Source: a virus. From it: DNA of 27,932 nt. The stretch covers positions 1 to 27,932 of the IMG/VR virus record IMGVR_UViG_3300025785_000069. One strand, given 5' to 3'. The notes beneath the pieces are model-generated. The model made no database searches and was not told where the DNA came from. It saw only the letters and a list, made by a program, of their open reading frames with translations. The stretch's first letter is position 1. Each line of letters begins with the position of its first letter. The translations under genes and the position numbers were made by a program. Shown piece by piece: positions 16,315 through 24,129 of the stretch.

Positions 16315-18995
16315 TACCTAGTTCCCATCATAGAGATGCTGTTGTTTTCTTCAAGAATACTTTGTACTTTCTTTGCAAACTTTACTGCTTCATCTTGCGA
16401 TGCTTGAGCGATGTTCACTGTGATTTGAACATTAGTAGACCCACCTTGTCCAGAAGACGGCATAGAGGCACCAAATCCAGATGTACCACCACCATAACCA
16501 GGAATATGTGTTCCCCATGGAGAGTGGTTTACAGCCCGCAATACTCCTGCAGTGTTATTCCCTGAAGAGAGAGCGCTTAAAATAGACTTGTAACGACCAT
16601 TATTAATGGTTTCAATAGTGGCTTGCATTCCTTGATTAAAATCTGCGTAAGATTTTACGCCAACACTGTTGATGTCTACAGCACCTGATGCTGGTTGTGT
16701 TGTGTTAAGTGGGTTATAGTGAGCAGAGTTATGCCACTGCCCTCCTTCAAACGCCATCCAAGTTGTTACAGCAGCAAGGTTTTGTTTTGTAACAGGTTTT
16801 CCTAAGTTTGTTAGGAATTGTTTTGCCCAATCTTGTTGACTTCCTGTTCCAAGAATTGTTCCAGGAGCAGTTACTGTGCTTCCAGATACAGTCTGTTTTG
16901 TTCCACCTGTACCAGTCAAGAATGACGCTGGGTCTACTGGATTGTTATGTCCTTTGCGAACTTCAAAGTGTAAGTGTGGACCAGTAACATTTCCTGATTG
17001 ACCAGATTTACCAATTTCTTGACCAGCAACAACTGTTTGACCTAGTTTTACTGACTTACTTTGTAAGTGACCATACAAAGTTTGATAGCCATTTCCATGG
17101 TCAATCTGTACATAGACACCAAAATCTGCTCCAGGAGAATCGTCAAAGACAACACCATCAGCCACAGCCTTTACAGATGTTCCTACAGGAACAGCGTAGT
17201 CATCACCTGTGTGATAGTTCTTTGCTCCATTCCACATGCCAGGATCTTTAGCACCATACATGGTTGTTGGTGCTGTTCCAGGAATAGGGGAACTTAAAGT
17301 TTGTTTATTGCTTTGTCCTGAGTTGGGGTGAAGAGCACTGGTGTTTGCAGGGGTTGCAGAGTATGCACCACCTTTTGCACCAAACGATGCGCCAAAACCT
17401 CCGTATGAACTTCCACCACTAAATAGTCCAGCAATACCGCCAATAATTCCACCAGCAACAATGCTAAGACCAAGAGTTTCTGGAGCAAATATTGAACCAA
17501 TTCCCGCACCAGTTGCAGCACCAGCACCAGCAGCCGCCAAACCAGACGCAGCACGTGTTACACCGCTATTAACGTGCAGTGCTTTACCAAGTTGTTTTCC
17601 TGCAGCGCCAACCCCTAATCCAACTGCAGCAGGAGCAACTACCCTAGTTGCAGCACCTTTAATCAAAGAAAGAGCGCCACGTCCAGCACTTAGTAACTTA
17701 GTTCCTCCTTTACCAAGAGGCATACCAATTGCTTCAGCAGCAGCAAGGGCCGCCATACCTTCTGCAATGTTCTTTACTCCCATGGTAAACCCGCCAATAA
17801 GAGAGGTAAGAGCACCACCTAAACCAGTTTGTCCAAGACCTTGCATGTAGGCTTTTGCTTGAATAACCGATTGTCCAAATTGTGCCATCTCCTTATTTAC
17901 TGCAGTAATAGTAGTTGCAGCAGCCTGGTATCCCTTGATCATAGAGTCTTGAGATGCTTGCATCAAATTAGTTTGAGATGTAATGATCTGTTGTCCTGCT
18001 GCATTTGGGTTTCCTGCACCAGACATTTTTGAAAGATCTGCGTTTTTGTTTTGAGCCAACGCTAAGAACTGAGCACGAAGAAGTTGTTGTTGATCAGCAG
18101 AGAATCCTAAAGCGCTAAGGTCTGCACCAGCAAGTCCGTACTGTAAGGATTGTTGAACTCCTTTGACGTTACCTTGACCACGTCCTTGAAAAATACGATT
18201 AAAGAGTTGTTTAGCAATATCAGATTCAGATAATGGATTTCCACTTTTATCAAACTGAGAAATACCATATTGGTAAAGGTTTGCACCCATTGCTCCAGTC
18301 TGGAAACCACCAATTGCTTGAGCGGCCGCTGCATTACCAAGATTAAATTGACGGTACGCTCCACCAACTTCACGCATAGTTTGTAGGTATGGGCTACTTC
18401 CTGGAGCATAACCATACTGTTGGGTAAGAATTGCAGCGGCTGCCGCATCTTCTCCTATCCCTGATACGCCTCTTCCAAAACCGTTTCCTAAAGCACCCAA
18501 AGTAGAAGTTTGAATTTGCTTATAGCCAAGACCAGTTGTGGAGTATTGAGATACTGCGTAATAGTTTGATGCACGAGAAATTGTTGCGCCTAAATCAGGA
18601 CCAAGCGCATAACCTGCACCAACAACTCCTGCTCCCGCTTGGGCCACTCCACCAGCAATGCTGAACTTTGCCAAAGTAGGAGACATCCATGGCATGTTTA
18701 CATTGCTTGCCTTTTGAGCCTGTGCAGCAGATTGTGGTTGAGAAGCAGGAACTCTACTTTCTGCAGAAGCACCACCAGCCTGTGTAAAGTTGGCACCGTC
18801 TGTACCTAGGGCAACTTTGCTACCCTTGGTTAGATTTCTTTGACCATTTTTTGTAATGGTTTTGCGCATAGAGTCTGCTGCTGTTTGAGCAGGAGCAGAA
18901 ATATGCTTGATCGTGTCATTGATCTCGTTGAGAGTTTTGAGCGTGTCTTTTAGGGCGTCGTTAAGTGACTTGACGCTTGTCACCATACTAGCCAT
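16314..18995 (-). CDS. Tape measure protein with M23 peptidase and lysozyme-like domains
   Basis: This 893-residue protein sets tail length and enters the tube lumen. The N-terminal 380 residues are helical, and Ala/Gly-rich hydrophobic segments lie at about 390-525. Then comes an M23 metallopeptidase domain (about 585-692) with the zinc ligands H595 and D599 in HTGDD, H643 in LYGHL, and HxH at 674-676 in GPHLHFEV. A second domain (about 722-835), with E750 in AFEGGQW, YNPLNTT and YADFNQGMQATIE, resembles phage lysozyme-like or transglycosylase domains. These could cut peptide stems and glycans during DNA entry. AAGGAG precedes the ATG by six bases. The start overlaps the preceding small ORF by eight bases. 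Confidence 0.93.
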   Translation of the reverse strand: MASMVTSVKSLNDALKDTLKTLNEINDTIKHISAPAQTAADSMRKTITKNGQRNLTKGSKVALGTDGANFTQAGGASAESRVPASQPQSAAQAQKASNVNMPWMSPTLAKFSIAGGVAQAGAGVVGAGYALGPDLGATISRASNYYAVSQYSTTGLGYKQIQTSTLGALGNGFGRGVSGIGEDAAAAAILTQQYGYAPGSSPYLQTMREVGGAYRQFNLGNAAAAQAIGGFQTGAMGANLYQYGISQFDKSGNPLSESDIAKQLFNRIFQGRGQGNVKGVQQSLQYGLAGADLSALGFSADQQQLLRAQFLALAQNKNADLSKMSGAGNPNAAGQQIITSQTNLMQASQDSMIKGYQAAATTITAVNKEMAQFGQSVIQAKAYMQGLGQTGLGGALTSLIGGFTMGVKNIAEGMAALAAAEAIGMPLGKGGTKLLSAGRGALSLIKGAATRVVAPAAVGLGVGAAGKQLGKALHVNSGVTRAASGLAAAGAGAATGAGIGSIFAPETLGLSIVAGGIIGGIAGLFSGGSSYGGFGASFGAKGGAYSATPANTSALHPNSGQSNKQTLSSPIPGTAPTTMYGAKDPGMWNGAKNYHTGDDYAVPVGTSVKAVADGVVFDDSPGADFGVYVQIDHGNGYQTLYGHLQSKSVKLGQTVVAGQEIGKSGQSGNVTGPHLHFEVRKGHNNPVDPASFLTGTGGTKQTVSGSTVTAPGTILGTGSQQDWAKQFLTNLGKPVTKQNLAAVTTWMAFEGGQWHNSAHYNPLNTTQPASGAVDINSVGVKSYADFNQGMQATIETINNGRYKSILSALSSGNNTAGVLRAVNHSPWGTHIPGYGGGTSGFGASMPSSGQGGSTNVQITVNIAQASQDEAVKFAKKVQSILEENNSISMMGTR

Positions 18996-19140
18996 CTGGA
19001 CTCCTTATCGCTCTTGCCTTGGCTAGTTCTAGCCAATTCTTTCTTTCTCTAGAGGACATCTCCTTGATCTCAGTCAATGTCCAACTACCGTATATCTCCG
19101 ATATGGCCGCCCATTCAGCAAACAACTGAACATACGGCAC
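18988..19140 (-). CDS. Second tail-assembly chaperone candidate, GTG start or +1 frameshift product
   Basis: This 50-codon ORF in the +1 frame relative to the two-CxxC chaperone fills the gap before the tape measure gene and overlaps its start by eight bases. The peptide contains LFAEWAAISEIYGSW and EIKEMSSRERKNWLELAK, an amphipathic helical composition typical of the small chaperone or T-extension encoded just before tape measure genes. The frame is open from 19182. The first usable start is the GTG at 19140, four bases after the upstream stop and without a clear ribosome site. Translation could therefore use termination-reinitiation or a +1 frameshift near the TTC-TAA end of the upstream gene. 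Confidence 0.6.
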   Translation of the reverse strand: MPYVQLFAEWAAISEIYGSWTLTEIKEMSSRERKNWLELAKARAIRSPDG

Positions 19141-19144
19141 TATG

Positions 19145-19954
19145 TTAGAACTGAAACAACGTACCCAAGTTAATGGATATCGTTACCTCACTTCCACAAT
19201 CTGGGCATTCCATAGTCACATCATCAAATTGTGGACCAGGAACACGCTGATTGATCTCTTCAATAATCTTTTTGCGATCTACAACAGGTAGGTTCTGAAC
19301 CTGGATCTTGCTGTAGACGGGTGAGTTGTTAATCTTCAAGACTGTCTTCTCAAGAAGAATTGTGTTCATCTCTGCAGGAGTTTTATCTGCATTATTGATC
19401 AATTCTTTTTGGGCGATTCCAGTTGGAAGTTGTACCTCAATATCTCCAGCCTTACCGCTGACTGTAAAAATTCTGTCTCCAATAGGATCTGTAAGAATCT
19501 TTGTCTTGATATCTTCGTTGATATCTACAGTTACATTCTTAAAGTCATTGCAACCACCACAGAAAATTGACATATCTGTAGTTGTTCCAAACGTTGCCTT
19601 AAGGATTCCTAGAAGAATTGCCTCACGGTCACCTGTAAGCATGTGATCAAGAATCTTGTCATCAGCCTTTAAGTCTCCAACTTTGACGGTTCCACGTTCT
19701 AAGATAGTTAGAAGGGCTTTTCCAACGTTAGAGGCCTTAGAAATTGCTTCCTCATCTCGACCAGTTAACTCTCGAACCTCTGCGGTCTGTAGCAACTCCC
19801 CAGCGGTTGTAATGTAACCGCCAGGAAGTTGTACAGTTGTATCCGAAGGAGGAACTATTGTTGGTTCTAGTTCTGTAGAGACCTCTTTAAGAGCGTCTTT
19901 CACTAAGTTGTTTGCCAAGTCTGGATTAGAGACTGCACTAATTGTTTGCGACAT
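19145..19954 (-). CDS. Tail/baseplate assembly chaperone (T4 gp26-like) with split zinc site
   Basis: This 269-residue protein lies between tail tube and tape measure genes, the place of tape-measure chaperones. Two CxxC pairs, C132/C135 (FCGGCNDF) and C250/C253 (ECPDCGSEV), could form one zinc site despite a gap of about 115 residues. The layout (helical N-terminus, central CxxC, and a C-terminal CPxCG followed by strands ending in aromatic residues) resembles the T4 baseplate hub assembly family gp26. Such proteins act during assembly and are not expected in the virion. AAAGGA precedes the ATG at 19954. The downstream +1 ORF may be its partner. Confidence 0.7.
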   Translation of the reverse strand: MSQTISAVSNPDLANNLVKDALKEVSTELEPTIVPPSDTTVQLPGGYITTAGELLQTAEVRELTGRDEEAISKASNVGKALLTILERGTVKVGDLKADDKILDHMLTGDREAILLGILKATFGTTTDMSIFCGGCNDFKNVTVDINEDIKTKILTDPIGDRIFTVSGKAGDIEVQLPTGIAQKELINNADKTPAEMNTILLEKTVLKINNSPVYSKIQVQNLPVVDRKKIIEEINQRVPGPQFDDVTMECPDCGSEVTISINLGTLFQF

Positions 19955-19973
19955 TATATTCCTTTGTTAGTTG

Positions 19974-20690
19974 TTACTGAGAAAGTGCAGCGCCTACGCC
20001 ACCGTTACCAGTGTTCTTAGTTGCTGCTGATGTTCCTGGTCCTGTACCAAATGGGTCAGCAGACTCACTTACTTTATCTCCCCATGAGATATCAAAGCCT
20101 TCGTGAACAACAGACATCTGCTCTACGAGCAGCGCGTTGTCACCAGCGTTGAGATCTGAGTATGAGACAGATGTTGGCCATGCGTTGTAGACCATGAAGC
20201 GCATCGCAACAACGTCAGTTGCTGACTGTGTTGCAGGTGTGCCGCCAGTTGCATCTACTACTGCACCTGTTGGAACTGGGTGAGCCAATACCTTGATCTC
20301 GATATCGCAACGGAAGTTATCTCCCGCAGCGCGAGACGATCCTCCACCTTGAACTGTGGCGAAGAGGTTCTTCATCCAGTCCCAGTTGGTGCTTGTTCCA
20401 AGGATCACTCCACGCTGGAATGTGATTGGAGCAAAAGTTGTCTGACCAGGGATCTGGTGAACGGTGGTGTTGTAACCACCCTCACGGTAAGGAATTGAAT
20501 CAGTTGTGATAGACATTCCTGAGATAGAGGTAAAACCAAATGATACTGGAGGCGTAGCAAGGTTAGTCATAGCCGTGTTAGTGTTTGCTGTTCCATTAAC
20601 ATTTGTAAGTGGTGTGAAGGTAACTAGGTACCTAAAGTTGCGTAACGGATCGGTCGCAAGCGATGATCGGTTATTATTAATTGTTGGCAT
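19974..20690 (-). CDS. Tail tube protein (gp19-like)
   Basis: This 238-residue protein forms the inner tube through which DNA passes. Family features are the N-terminal DPLRNFRYLVTF strand, the SISGMSITTDSIPYREGGYN segment, the FAPITFQRGVI strand, and a C-terminal part with YNAWPTSVSYSDLNAGDNAL and EQMSVVHEGFDISWG. It is longer than T4 gp19 mainly in loops (about 100-150) and has a Gly/Thr-rich tail after residue 210. AAGGAG precedes the ATG at 20690. It directly follows the sheath gene, the usual order. Confidence 0.92.
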   Translation of the reverse strand: MPTINNNRSSLATDPLRNFRYLVTFTPLTNVNGTANTNTAMTNLATPPVSFGFTSISGMSITTDSIPYREGGYNTTVHQIPGQTTFAPITFQRGVILGTSTNWDWMKNLFATVQGGGSSRAAGDNFRCDIEIKVLAHPVPTGAVVDATGGTPATQSATDVVAMRFMVYNAWPTSVSYSDLNAGDNALLVEQMSVVHEGFDISWGDKVSESADPFGTGPGTSAATKNTGNGGVGAALSQ

Positions 20691-20708
20691 CTATGATCTC
20701 CTTCTGGA

Positions 20709-22247
20709 TTACGCCATGGTCATTTGACTGAGGTTGATTACTACGAACTCAGCAGGATATTCAAGGGCAACGCCAACTTGGATGTTGACTATACCGTTTT
20801 GAATAGATGATGCTGTGTTGTTTGTTGCGTTGCAGAGAACGTAATAAGACTGGGCTGGGGTTCCACCACGAAGTCCACCCTGATTACGGTAGTCATTAAG
20901 GAATGAACTAAATGTGCTTGTAATACGAGCCCATAGACGTTCATCGTTATTCTCAAAGACTGCAAACTGTGCGATGTTCTTTAAGTTCTGCTCAACGTAG
21001 ATGAGTGAACGGCGCATGTTGACATACTTGTTTGCTGTTCCATCTTGAAGAAGTGTACGAGCACCCATGACAACAATTCCAGCACCTGGAAGTTGACGGA
21101 TGGCGTTGACTGGAGCAACTGAACCAGTGCCTGCTGTAGGCAAGCCTAGATTTAGGTTATCAAGTTCTGTAGAGGTAAATGCTTTTTCTACGGAGATAAC
21201 ACCAGCAAGAGGGAAGTTCATACCTGCTGGAGCCTTGGCCACGCTGCGTGTAGCATCGGTGTTCAAGTACAAGCCAGCAACTGCTGCAGATGGACCGATC
21301 AAACGAATTGCTCCGCTACCACGACCAATTGGATCAGCAATGTAAGTATTTGGATAGTAGACAGCGGCATTGCTGCTTGCTGTCAAACCCTGTGCGTAAA
21401 CGATTGCTTCATCTGCTGACTTTCCAGCAGGAGTTTCTGCAACAAAGAAGCCATTGTTTGACTGCGCCCATGAGATTGCATCGTTGATAACGCCAACTTG
21501 ACCAGAGACAAGGATGTCGTTGATCTGTGGGATAAACATAACGAGAGCACGATTAAGGGATGAGAACTCATTCCACACTGATGCACTTGTTGCTGCATAC
21601 GATGTGAAGTCTCCAGCAACAACTGCTGATCCATCTGCTCCACCTGTGAGTGGATAGACTGTAAGAACAGGTGTACCTGAAGCCAACGCGCTTACTGTGA
21701 CTGAAGAGCCTGCAGTATTGTTAATGACAGTTCCAGCATAACTTGATGATGTTGGATCTGAGAATACGAGGTTTTCGTAGCGCTCTAGAAGTACATCGTT
21801 GGTGATGTTCATCGCAGTTCCTGCAACACCCTCTTTATAGACCTCAACTGTGTAGGTGCTTGCAACTGTTCCAGCCTTGACATTGATGCGGAGGTTGTTG
21901 CCATCTGCACCACGGTTCTTTGCTGTAAAGGTAGCAACTACTGCATTGCCTGATGTCTCTACTGAGACTGTAGCGGCTGCGGCATCACTGTGAAGGATGC
22001 GCTTGACGTAGAGTTCACGTCCACCGTTATTAAAGAATTGAGCGACGCCAAAGACTGCAGGGAATGCAGCGTTGTAGCCACCAAACTTTGATGTAAATTC
22101 TGTCCAAGATTGAACGCGAGTCACAATCTCAGGACCTTGTGCAAATGGCGCAGCAACTGCACCAGCAGCACTTGTGGCAACTCCCTGTGCGAGAGGTGCT
22201 GGAAGTAGTGTCTCTGTTAGGTAGACACCTGGACGACCGTAAGTCAT
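20709..22247 (-). CDS. Contractile tail sheath protein
   Basis: This 512-residue protein polymerises around the tube and contracts on infection. The N-terminus GRPGVYLTETLLPAPLAQGV is characteristic, followed by the QSWTEFTSKFGGYNAAFPAV segment and the FFNNGGRELYVKRIL motif. The C-terminal domain has the family RRSLIYVEQNLKNIAQFAVF and NDERLWARITSTFSSFLNDY helices, then the strand VEYPAEFVVINLSQ-like end that interlocks neighbouring subunits. The middle (about 100-280) is a variable surface domain. AGGAG stands six bases before the ATG. Confidence 0.95.
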   Translation of the reverse strand: MTYGRPGVYLTETLLPAPLAQGVATSAAGAVAAPFAQGPEIVTRVQSWTEFTSKFGGYNAAFPAVFGVAQFFNNGGRELYVKRILHSDAAAATVSVETSGNAVVATFTAKNRGADGNNLRINVKAGTVASTYTVEVYKEGVAGTAMNITNDVLLERYENLVFSDPTSSSYAGTVINNTAGSSVTVSALASGTPVLTVYPLTGGADGSAVVAGDFTSYAATSASVWNEFSSLNRALVMFIPQINDILVSGQVGVINDAISWAQSNNGFFVAETPAGKSADEAIVYAQGLTASSNAAVYYPNTYIADPIGRGSGAIRLIGPSAAVAGLYLNTDATRSVAKAPAGMNFPLAGVISVEKAFTSTELDNLNLGLPTAGTGSVAPVNAIRQLPGAGIVVMGARTLLQDGTANKYVNMRRSLIYVEQNLKNIAQFAVFENNDERLWARITSTFSSFLNDYRNQGGLRGGTPAQSYYVLCNATNNTASSIQNGIVNIQVGVALEYPAEFVVINLSQMTMA

Positions 22248-22281
22248 TCTTTCTCCTGTCTTGTTGTGGGTGGGTTCCGTA

Positions 22282-22950
22282 TTAGTTCGTTATTGTGATC
22301 GGATCAATAGGCGTAAAGTTAGGATCAGTTCCACCTCGGACTTGATCTTTATAGCCTGTCATATCGACTTCGAGTGCCTTATAGACTGCCGTGTATAGTT
22401 CTGGCGCGATCTCACTGGAGATTCGCACCGTAAATGCGTTTACGAATAAACGCTTACCTGCTTCTGTAATATCTCGCTTTGAGATATCCAGAACATCAAG
22501 ACGACGAACTGTGTTGTCGTTAGGTTGTAGCACACCAAATCGCAGGGGTAGTCTGGTGTACATAAGTTGTGAGAGGATCTCGCGGTCATGGCGAGGCTCA
22601 CGTGCATACGTTGTTACTTGATAGTCAATGTTGACTGGAATAGGTACATGGATATACCAGTCGTTGGTCTCTGGATCATAAACAGTTGTGTTGTCAGGTA
22701 ACTTGCTTGGGTCTGGAAGATAGTCTGGTTTAACCAGTCCACGCATAGAACGGCTGAAGTCCTCAGAAACGTCCACCATATCAATGGTGATGTATGGGTA
22801 AGTCTGGTCTCTAATTTCTTGAGAAGGTTGTCCAAACCATACGCCCACATCGCGGGTGCTTGCACCTTGTGCGTTGGACTTCTGATCGGTTACCTTCATG
22901 CCCTTGAGGAGATTGCGAAGAGCCTCATCCTCTGAAAGAAGGAAAGTCAT
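22282..22950 (-). CDS. Neck or tail terminator-like protein
   Basis: The protein has 222 residues and is mixed alpha/beta. It contains TYPYITIDMVDVSEDFSRSM, PIPVNIDYQVTTYAREPRHD and ISKRDITEAGKRLFVNAFTV. A strand followed by a helix with a conserved-looking DYQVTTYAREPRHDREILSQL stretch is the sort of arrangement seen in tail terminator and tail completion proteins, which cap the tube and sheath. The position directly before the sheath gene fits. The ATG overlaps the preceding gene by four bases (ATGA). No certain family assignment can be made by eye. Confidence 0.6.
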   Translation of the reverse strand: MTFLLSEDEALRNLLKGMKVTDQKSNAQGASTRDVGVWFGQPSQEIRDQTYPYITIDMVDVSEDFSRSMRGLVKPDYLPDPSKLPDNTTVYDPETNDWYIHVPIPVNIDYQVTTYAREPRHDREILSQLMYTRLPLRFGVLQPNDNTVRRLDVLDISKRDITEAGKRLFVNAFTVRISSEIAPELYTAVYKALEVDMTGYKDQVRGGTDPNFTPIDPITITN

Positions 22951-23264
22951 AATCCGCCCCCTAGATGGGCAAAAATGCGCTCAGTAAGAAACTCTTCAGA
23001 TTCGCTAAGGCGATTTGAAAAACGGCGAATAGCATAAGTTGGTCGAGTTCCTGGAGTGCCGTACTCAAGATCTTGCGCCTCATCAAAATGGTCAGGATGG
23101 ACGTGGGCAGTAAAGCCATCATTAGGGGTGTAGCGGACATGAAGTCCACGGACAATGTTATGAGGCCAGCCTGATGCTCGTGCTTCTGCACGAAGTTGGG
23201 CTGACATGTAGCGAGAGGTATCGCGGGCTGCGTGGTGTACTGAGATGTGGTGTGGGCTTGTCAC
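22947..23264 (-). CDS. HK97 gp10-like tail completion protein
   Basis: The protein has 105 residues and starts with GTG at 23264, overlapping the preceding stop by four bases (GTGA). A helical N-terminus (RDTSRYMSAQLRAEARASG) is followed by the strand pair IVRGLHVRYTPNDGFTAHVH and the motif DLEYGTPGTRPTYAIRRF. The EYGT segment after a short strand is typical of HK97 gp10-like neck proteins, where it reads EFGT. It probably joins the connector to the tail. Histidine content is high. The coupled start suggests fixed stoichiometry with the adjoining genes. Confidence 0.6.
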   Translation of the reverse strand: MTSPHHISVHHAARDTSRYMSAQLRAEARASGWPHNIVRGLHVRYTPNDGFTAHVHPDHFDEAQDLEYGTPGTRPTYAIRRFSNRLSESEEFLTERIFAHLGGGL

Positions 23265-23434
23265 TTCTTCTTTTTGCCCTTCGCAACTTTACCGCCGATA
23301 TAACCTGCGAGTAGTGCTGCGAAGATTGGCTGTTTTTCTTTAGGACGAAAGCCGAACATACCCCGCATGAACTCTTCACGTTCATGCTGATTGTTCATTT
23401 CAGCAACTTGTTCGTACCATGGCTTATGTGCCAT
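23261..23434 (-). CDS. Small basic protein of unknown function
   Basis: The protein has 57 residues starting MAHKPWYEQV. The ATG at 23434 is chosen because AAAAGGGG lies eight bases upstream and the longer reading frame runs into a regulatory hairpin. An amphipathic charged helix (EQVAEMNNQHEREEFMRGMF) is followed by a short hydrophobic stretch (PIFAALLAGYIGGK) and a tail of lysines (KVAKGKKKK). It is the first gene after the terminator at 23504 and overlaps the HK97 gp10-like gene by four bases. Its role is unknown. The lysine tail links it in composition to the cluster upstream. Confidence 0.6.
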   Translation of the reverse strand: MAHKPWYEQVAEMNNQHEREEFMRGMFGFRPKEKQPIFAALLAGYIGGKVAKGKKKK

Positions 23435-23468
23435 CACAACCCCTTTTCGCAACCTGCGGGAACAGTGG

Positions 23469-23492
23469 TCAGGAACCGCAGCGGTTACCTGA
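23469..23492 (-). promoter_or_regulatory. Hairpin in the leader of the tail operon
   Basis: This is an imperfect palindrome with two five-base-pair stem blocks, TCAGG/CCTGA and AACCG/CGGTT, one bulged base and a three-base loop. It lies between the terminator and the first tail-side gene, with no T-run after it, so it is not a terminator. It could be a transcript 5'-end stabiliser, a processing site or a protein-binding site. Confidence 0.55.
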
Positions 23493-23503
23493 TGTTGCAA
23501 TGA

Positions 23504-23532
23504 TAAAGAAAAAGCCCCACTTTCGTGGGGCT
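23504..23532 (-). terminator. Rho-independent terminator after the small basic gene train
   Basis: An eight-base-pair perfect stem, AGCCCCAC (23513-23520) against GTGGGGCT (23525-23532), has a four-base loop. On the minus strand it is followed by TTTTTCTTT. It starts five bases after the last small gene stop. It should separate the small-gene transcript from the tail genes, or attenuate read-through into them. Confidence 0.92.
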
Positions 23533-23537
23533 AAGTC

Positions 23538-23717
23538 TTACTTCTTTTCTTTCTTGATCTTCTTGGCTAGAGCCTTGTCCATCTTTTCATCCGCTGCACG
23601 AGATGGCTTCTTCTTATCCATCTTCTTGTCAGCCTTTTCAAAGGCCGCCTTTTGCTTTGGAGACATACCCTTCATTACCTTGGCATCTTGAGCAGCATCT
23701 GACATCTTTTTAGCCAT
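23538..23717 (-). CDS. 59-residue lysine-rich protein
   Basis: The protein has about a third lysines and no hydrophobic core: MAKKMSDAAQ at the start, then VMKGMSPKQKAAFEKADKK and a KKIKKEKK end. It shares one base of start and stop with the preceding gene (TAATG at 23717-23719) and is the last gene before the terminator. The SPKQK motif also occurs in its upstream neighbour. It is probably helical or disordered in isolation. A nucleic-acid or scaffold binding role is suggested by charge only. Confidence 0.7.
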   Translation of the reverse strand: MAKKMSDAAQDAKVMKGMSPKQKAAFEKADKKMDKKKPSRAADEKMDKALAKKIKKEKK

Positions 23718-23875
23718 TACATGCCCTTCTTACGATTGGTAATCATCTTAGGATTTTTAGGCGCTGACGCTTTCTTGCCCTTACGGAGAGCAGCAAAATC
23801 TGCAGCATCAATCTTCTTTGGATTACCGCCCATAGCAGCGATCTTCTTCTGCTTAGGAGATAGACCGTCAGCCAT
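23717..23875 (-). CDS. 52-residue basic protein with LSPKQK motif
   Basis: This small protein has MADGLSPKQKKIAAMGGNPK, followed by IDAADFAALRKGKKAS and a basic tail NRKKGM. Short proteins with the LSxKQxxIA, glycine/proline, then DxxDFxxLR arrangement occur in many tailed phages, with no known function. Stop and start are each coupled to neighbours by TAATG junctions. Its position in the middle of a basic-protein train suggests a shared role with the adjoining genes. Confidence 0.7.
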   Translation of the reverse strand: MADGLSPKQKKIAAMGGNPKKIDAADFAALRKGKKASAPKNPKMITNRKKGM

Positions 23876-23982
23876 TACTTGGCCTTCTTAGAAGCACGAG
23901 CAGCCTTGCATGATGCACAGGTGCACTTACATCCTTTTGCTGGCTTGCCCTTGGCACAGCCACAACCACACTTGAGACACAT
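23875..23982 (-). CDS. 35-residue eight-cysteine protein, metallothionein-like
   Basis: The peptide begins MCLKCGCGCAKGKPAKGCKC and continues TCASCKAARASKKAK. Eight cysteines at 2, 5, 7, 9, 18, 20, 22 and 25 give the mirror-like pattern CxxCxCxC-x8-CxCxCxxC. There are no aromatic residues, and the rest is mainly Lys, Ala and Gly. This is the composition of metallothioneins, which hold Zn, Cu or Cd in thiolate clusters. Eight thiols could bind about three or four ions. The ATG follows the upstream stop directly (TAGATG), and the stop shares a base with the next start. A small structural zinc protein is the alternative. Confidence 0.7.
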   Translation of the reverse strand: MCLKCGCGCAKGKPAKGCKCTCASCKAARASKKAK

Positions 23983-24129
23983 CTACTTGCTCACTTTCTT
24001 TCTAGGTTTTGAGTTTGGAATCCTGCCAGAACGATCTGGAACACAGTTCGGTACTTTCTTACCATTCTTCATCTTCATACCAACTTGAGTGTAGCCATCC
24101 CAACAAGGGTCTGTCTTCTTACTTGCCAT
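23983..24129 (-). CDS. 48-residue protein with CWxGY...VPNCVP motif
   Basis: This short basic protein contains DPCWDGYTQVGMKMKNGKK followed directly by VPNCVP, with Cys at 9 and about 29. Such a motif recurs as a small unit in many tailed-phage proteins, some free and some as tails of larger proteins. Its function is unknown. The pair of cysteines and tight spacing suggest a mini-fold that may bind metal or form a disulfide. The ATG at 24129 has AGAGGA just upstream. The first 11 bases overlap the end of the preceding gene. Confidence 0.72.
   Translation of the reverse strand: MASKKTDPCWDGYTQVGMKMKNGKKVPNCVPDRSGRIPNSKPRKKVSK

Noticed and set aside
17341-17850. 169-codon plus-strand Pro/Ala-rich ORF
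   Set aside because: It mirrors the Ala/Gly-rich hydrophobic segment of the tape measure gene and has no independent signals.
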